Shown one piece after another: positions 63,952-64,000 of a DNA stretch of 64,000 nt. Numbering within the stretch: position 1 is the first letter of the stretch; each line of letters starts with the position of its first letter. Source of the DNA: an uncultured Rhodoferax sp. (GTDB lineage: Bacteria; Pseudomonadota; Gammaproteobacteria; Burkholderiales; Burkholderiaceae_C); contig NZ_CAMIHB010000022.1 of NCBI RefSeq assembly GCF_946221635.1, positions 4,418-68,417 on the forward strand, read 5' to 3'. The translations under genes were made by a program, and so were the position numbers. The notes under the pieces were generated by a model. The model made no database searches. It was given only the letters and a program-made list of their open reading frames with translations, and was not told the DNA's origin.

Positions 63952-64000
63952 GGCACCGCTGAACAAGTAGCTGCTGGCGAACGTAGGCGATACGAGATCG

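Noticed and set aside
63960..64000. AGTAGCTGCTGGCGAACGTA at the right edge, partly like the repeat.
   Set aside because: Too short and cut by the window end to be judged.

Overview
The window is about 64 kb of high-GC, densely coding chromosomal DNA from a betaproteobacterium of the order Burkholderiales. It is most likely a Comamonadaceae member of the Rhodoferax/Acidovorax/Polaromonas type. The evidence is gene order (hom-thrC-moeA-moaD-moaE-clpB), a lysine/alanine-rich SWIB protein, a phenylalanine hydroxylase and tyrosine catabolic operon, and about eight copies of a short palindromic repeat built around GCTAT...ATAGC. No rRNA, tRNA, prophage, transposase or CRISPR array was seen. The taxonomic call is inference.

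Layout. 1-8171 is housekeeping: a PrxQ-type peroxiredoxin (cut by the window edge), an Mth938-like protein, alanine aminotransferase, homoserine dehydrogenase, threonine synthase and molybdopterin genes moeA, moaD and moaE, with an inverted DapA-family gene between moaD and moaE. 8284-16682 holds a membrane EAL phosphodiesterase and a 1,974-residue protein joining a GMC/cholesterol-oxidase-like flavoprotein, an alpha/beta hydrolase and a PhoD-like metallophosphatase. clpB follows at 16832 behind a strong heat-shock promoter. 19435-22604 has small genes, a serine-dehydratase-like enzyme and an AT-rich orphan with a HEPN-like motif.

22663-27818 (minus strand) is a compact operon with an NMT1/THI5-like binding protein, a Rieske oxygenase, an ABC ATPase, an ABC permease and an 8-oxoguanine-deaminase-like amidohydrolase. 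It is preceded by a very well-formed structured RNA (27849-27951), which I propose is an NMT1-motif (xanthine) riboswitch or a related purine-sensing RNA. 28248-31217 encodes a chemoreceptor, a PACE efflux protein and an MscS channel. 31214-32262 is a type II lumazine synthase behind an FMN riboswitch, with an internally deleted LysE remnant downstream. An AraC/MFS divergent pair follows, then a KdpDE-like two-component pair placed directly before the potassium transporter kup.

38644-43432 is the Lrp-hpd-VOC-fahA-phhB-phhA phenylalanine/tyrosine catabolic locus, lacking homogentisate dioxygenase. 43556-44584 is an accessory pair (CPCC protein and AbiU2/HEPN-like protein). 44715-49073 is a DecR-like Lrp regulator divergent from a cysteine desulfurase-rhodanese fusion, a ThDP enzyme and a glyoxalase-like protein, with two perfect palindromes in the intergenic region. 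49158-53644 holds an orphan, a CadC-like regulator with TPR-type repeats and a 715-residue flavoprotein. 53766-59324 is a dppBCDFA peptide ABC operon, followed by a SWIB/histone-like protein, an RraA-family protein, an EamA permease, and an agmatinase-like plus PuuB-like polyamine pair at the right edge.

The most interesting items are the triple-domain giant enzyme, the riboswitch/Rieske/deaminase operon, the desulfurase-rhodanese/ThDP operon, the two HEPN candidates, and the dispersed repeat, two copies of which lie inside reading frames.
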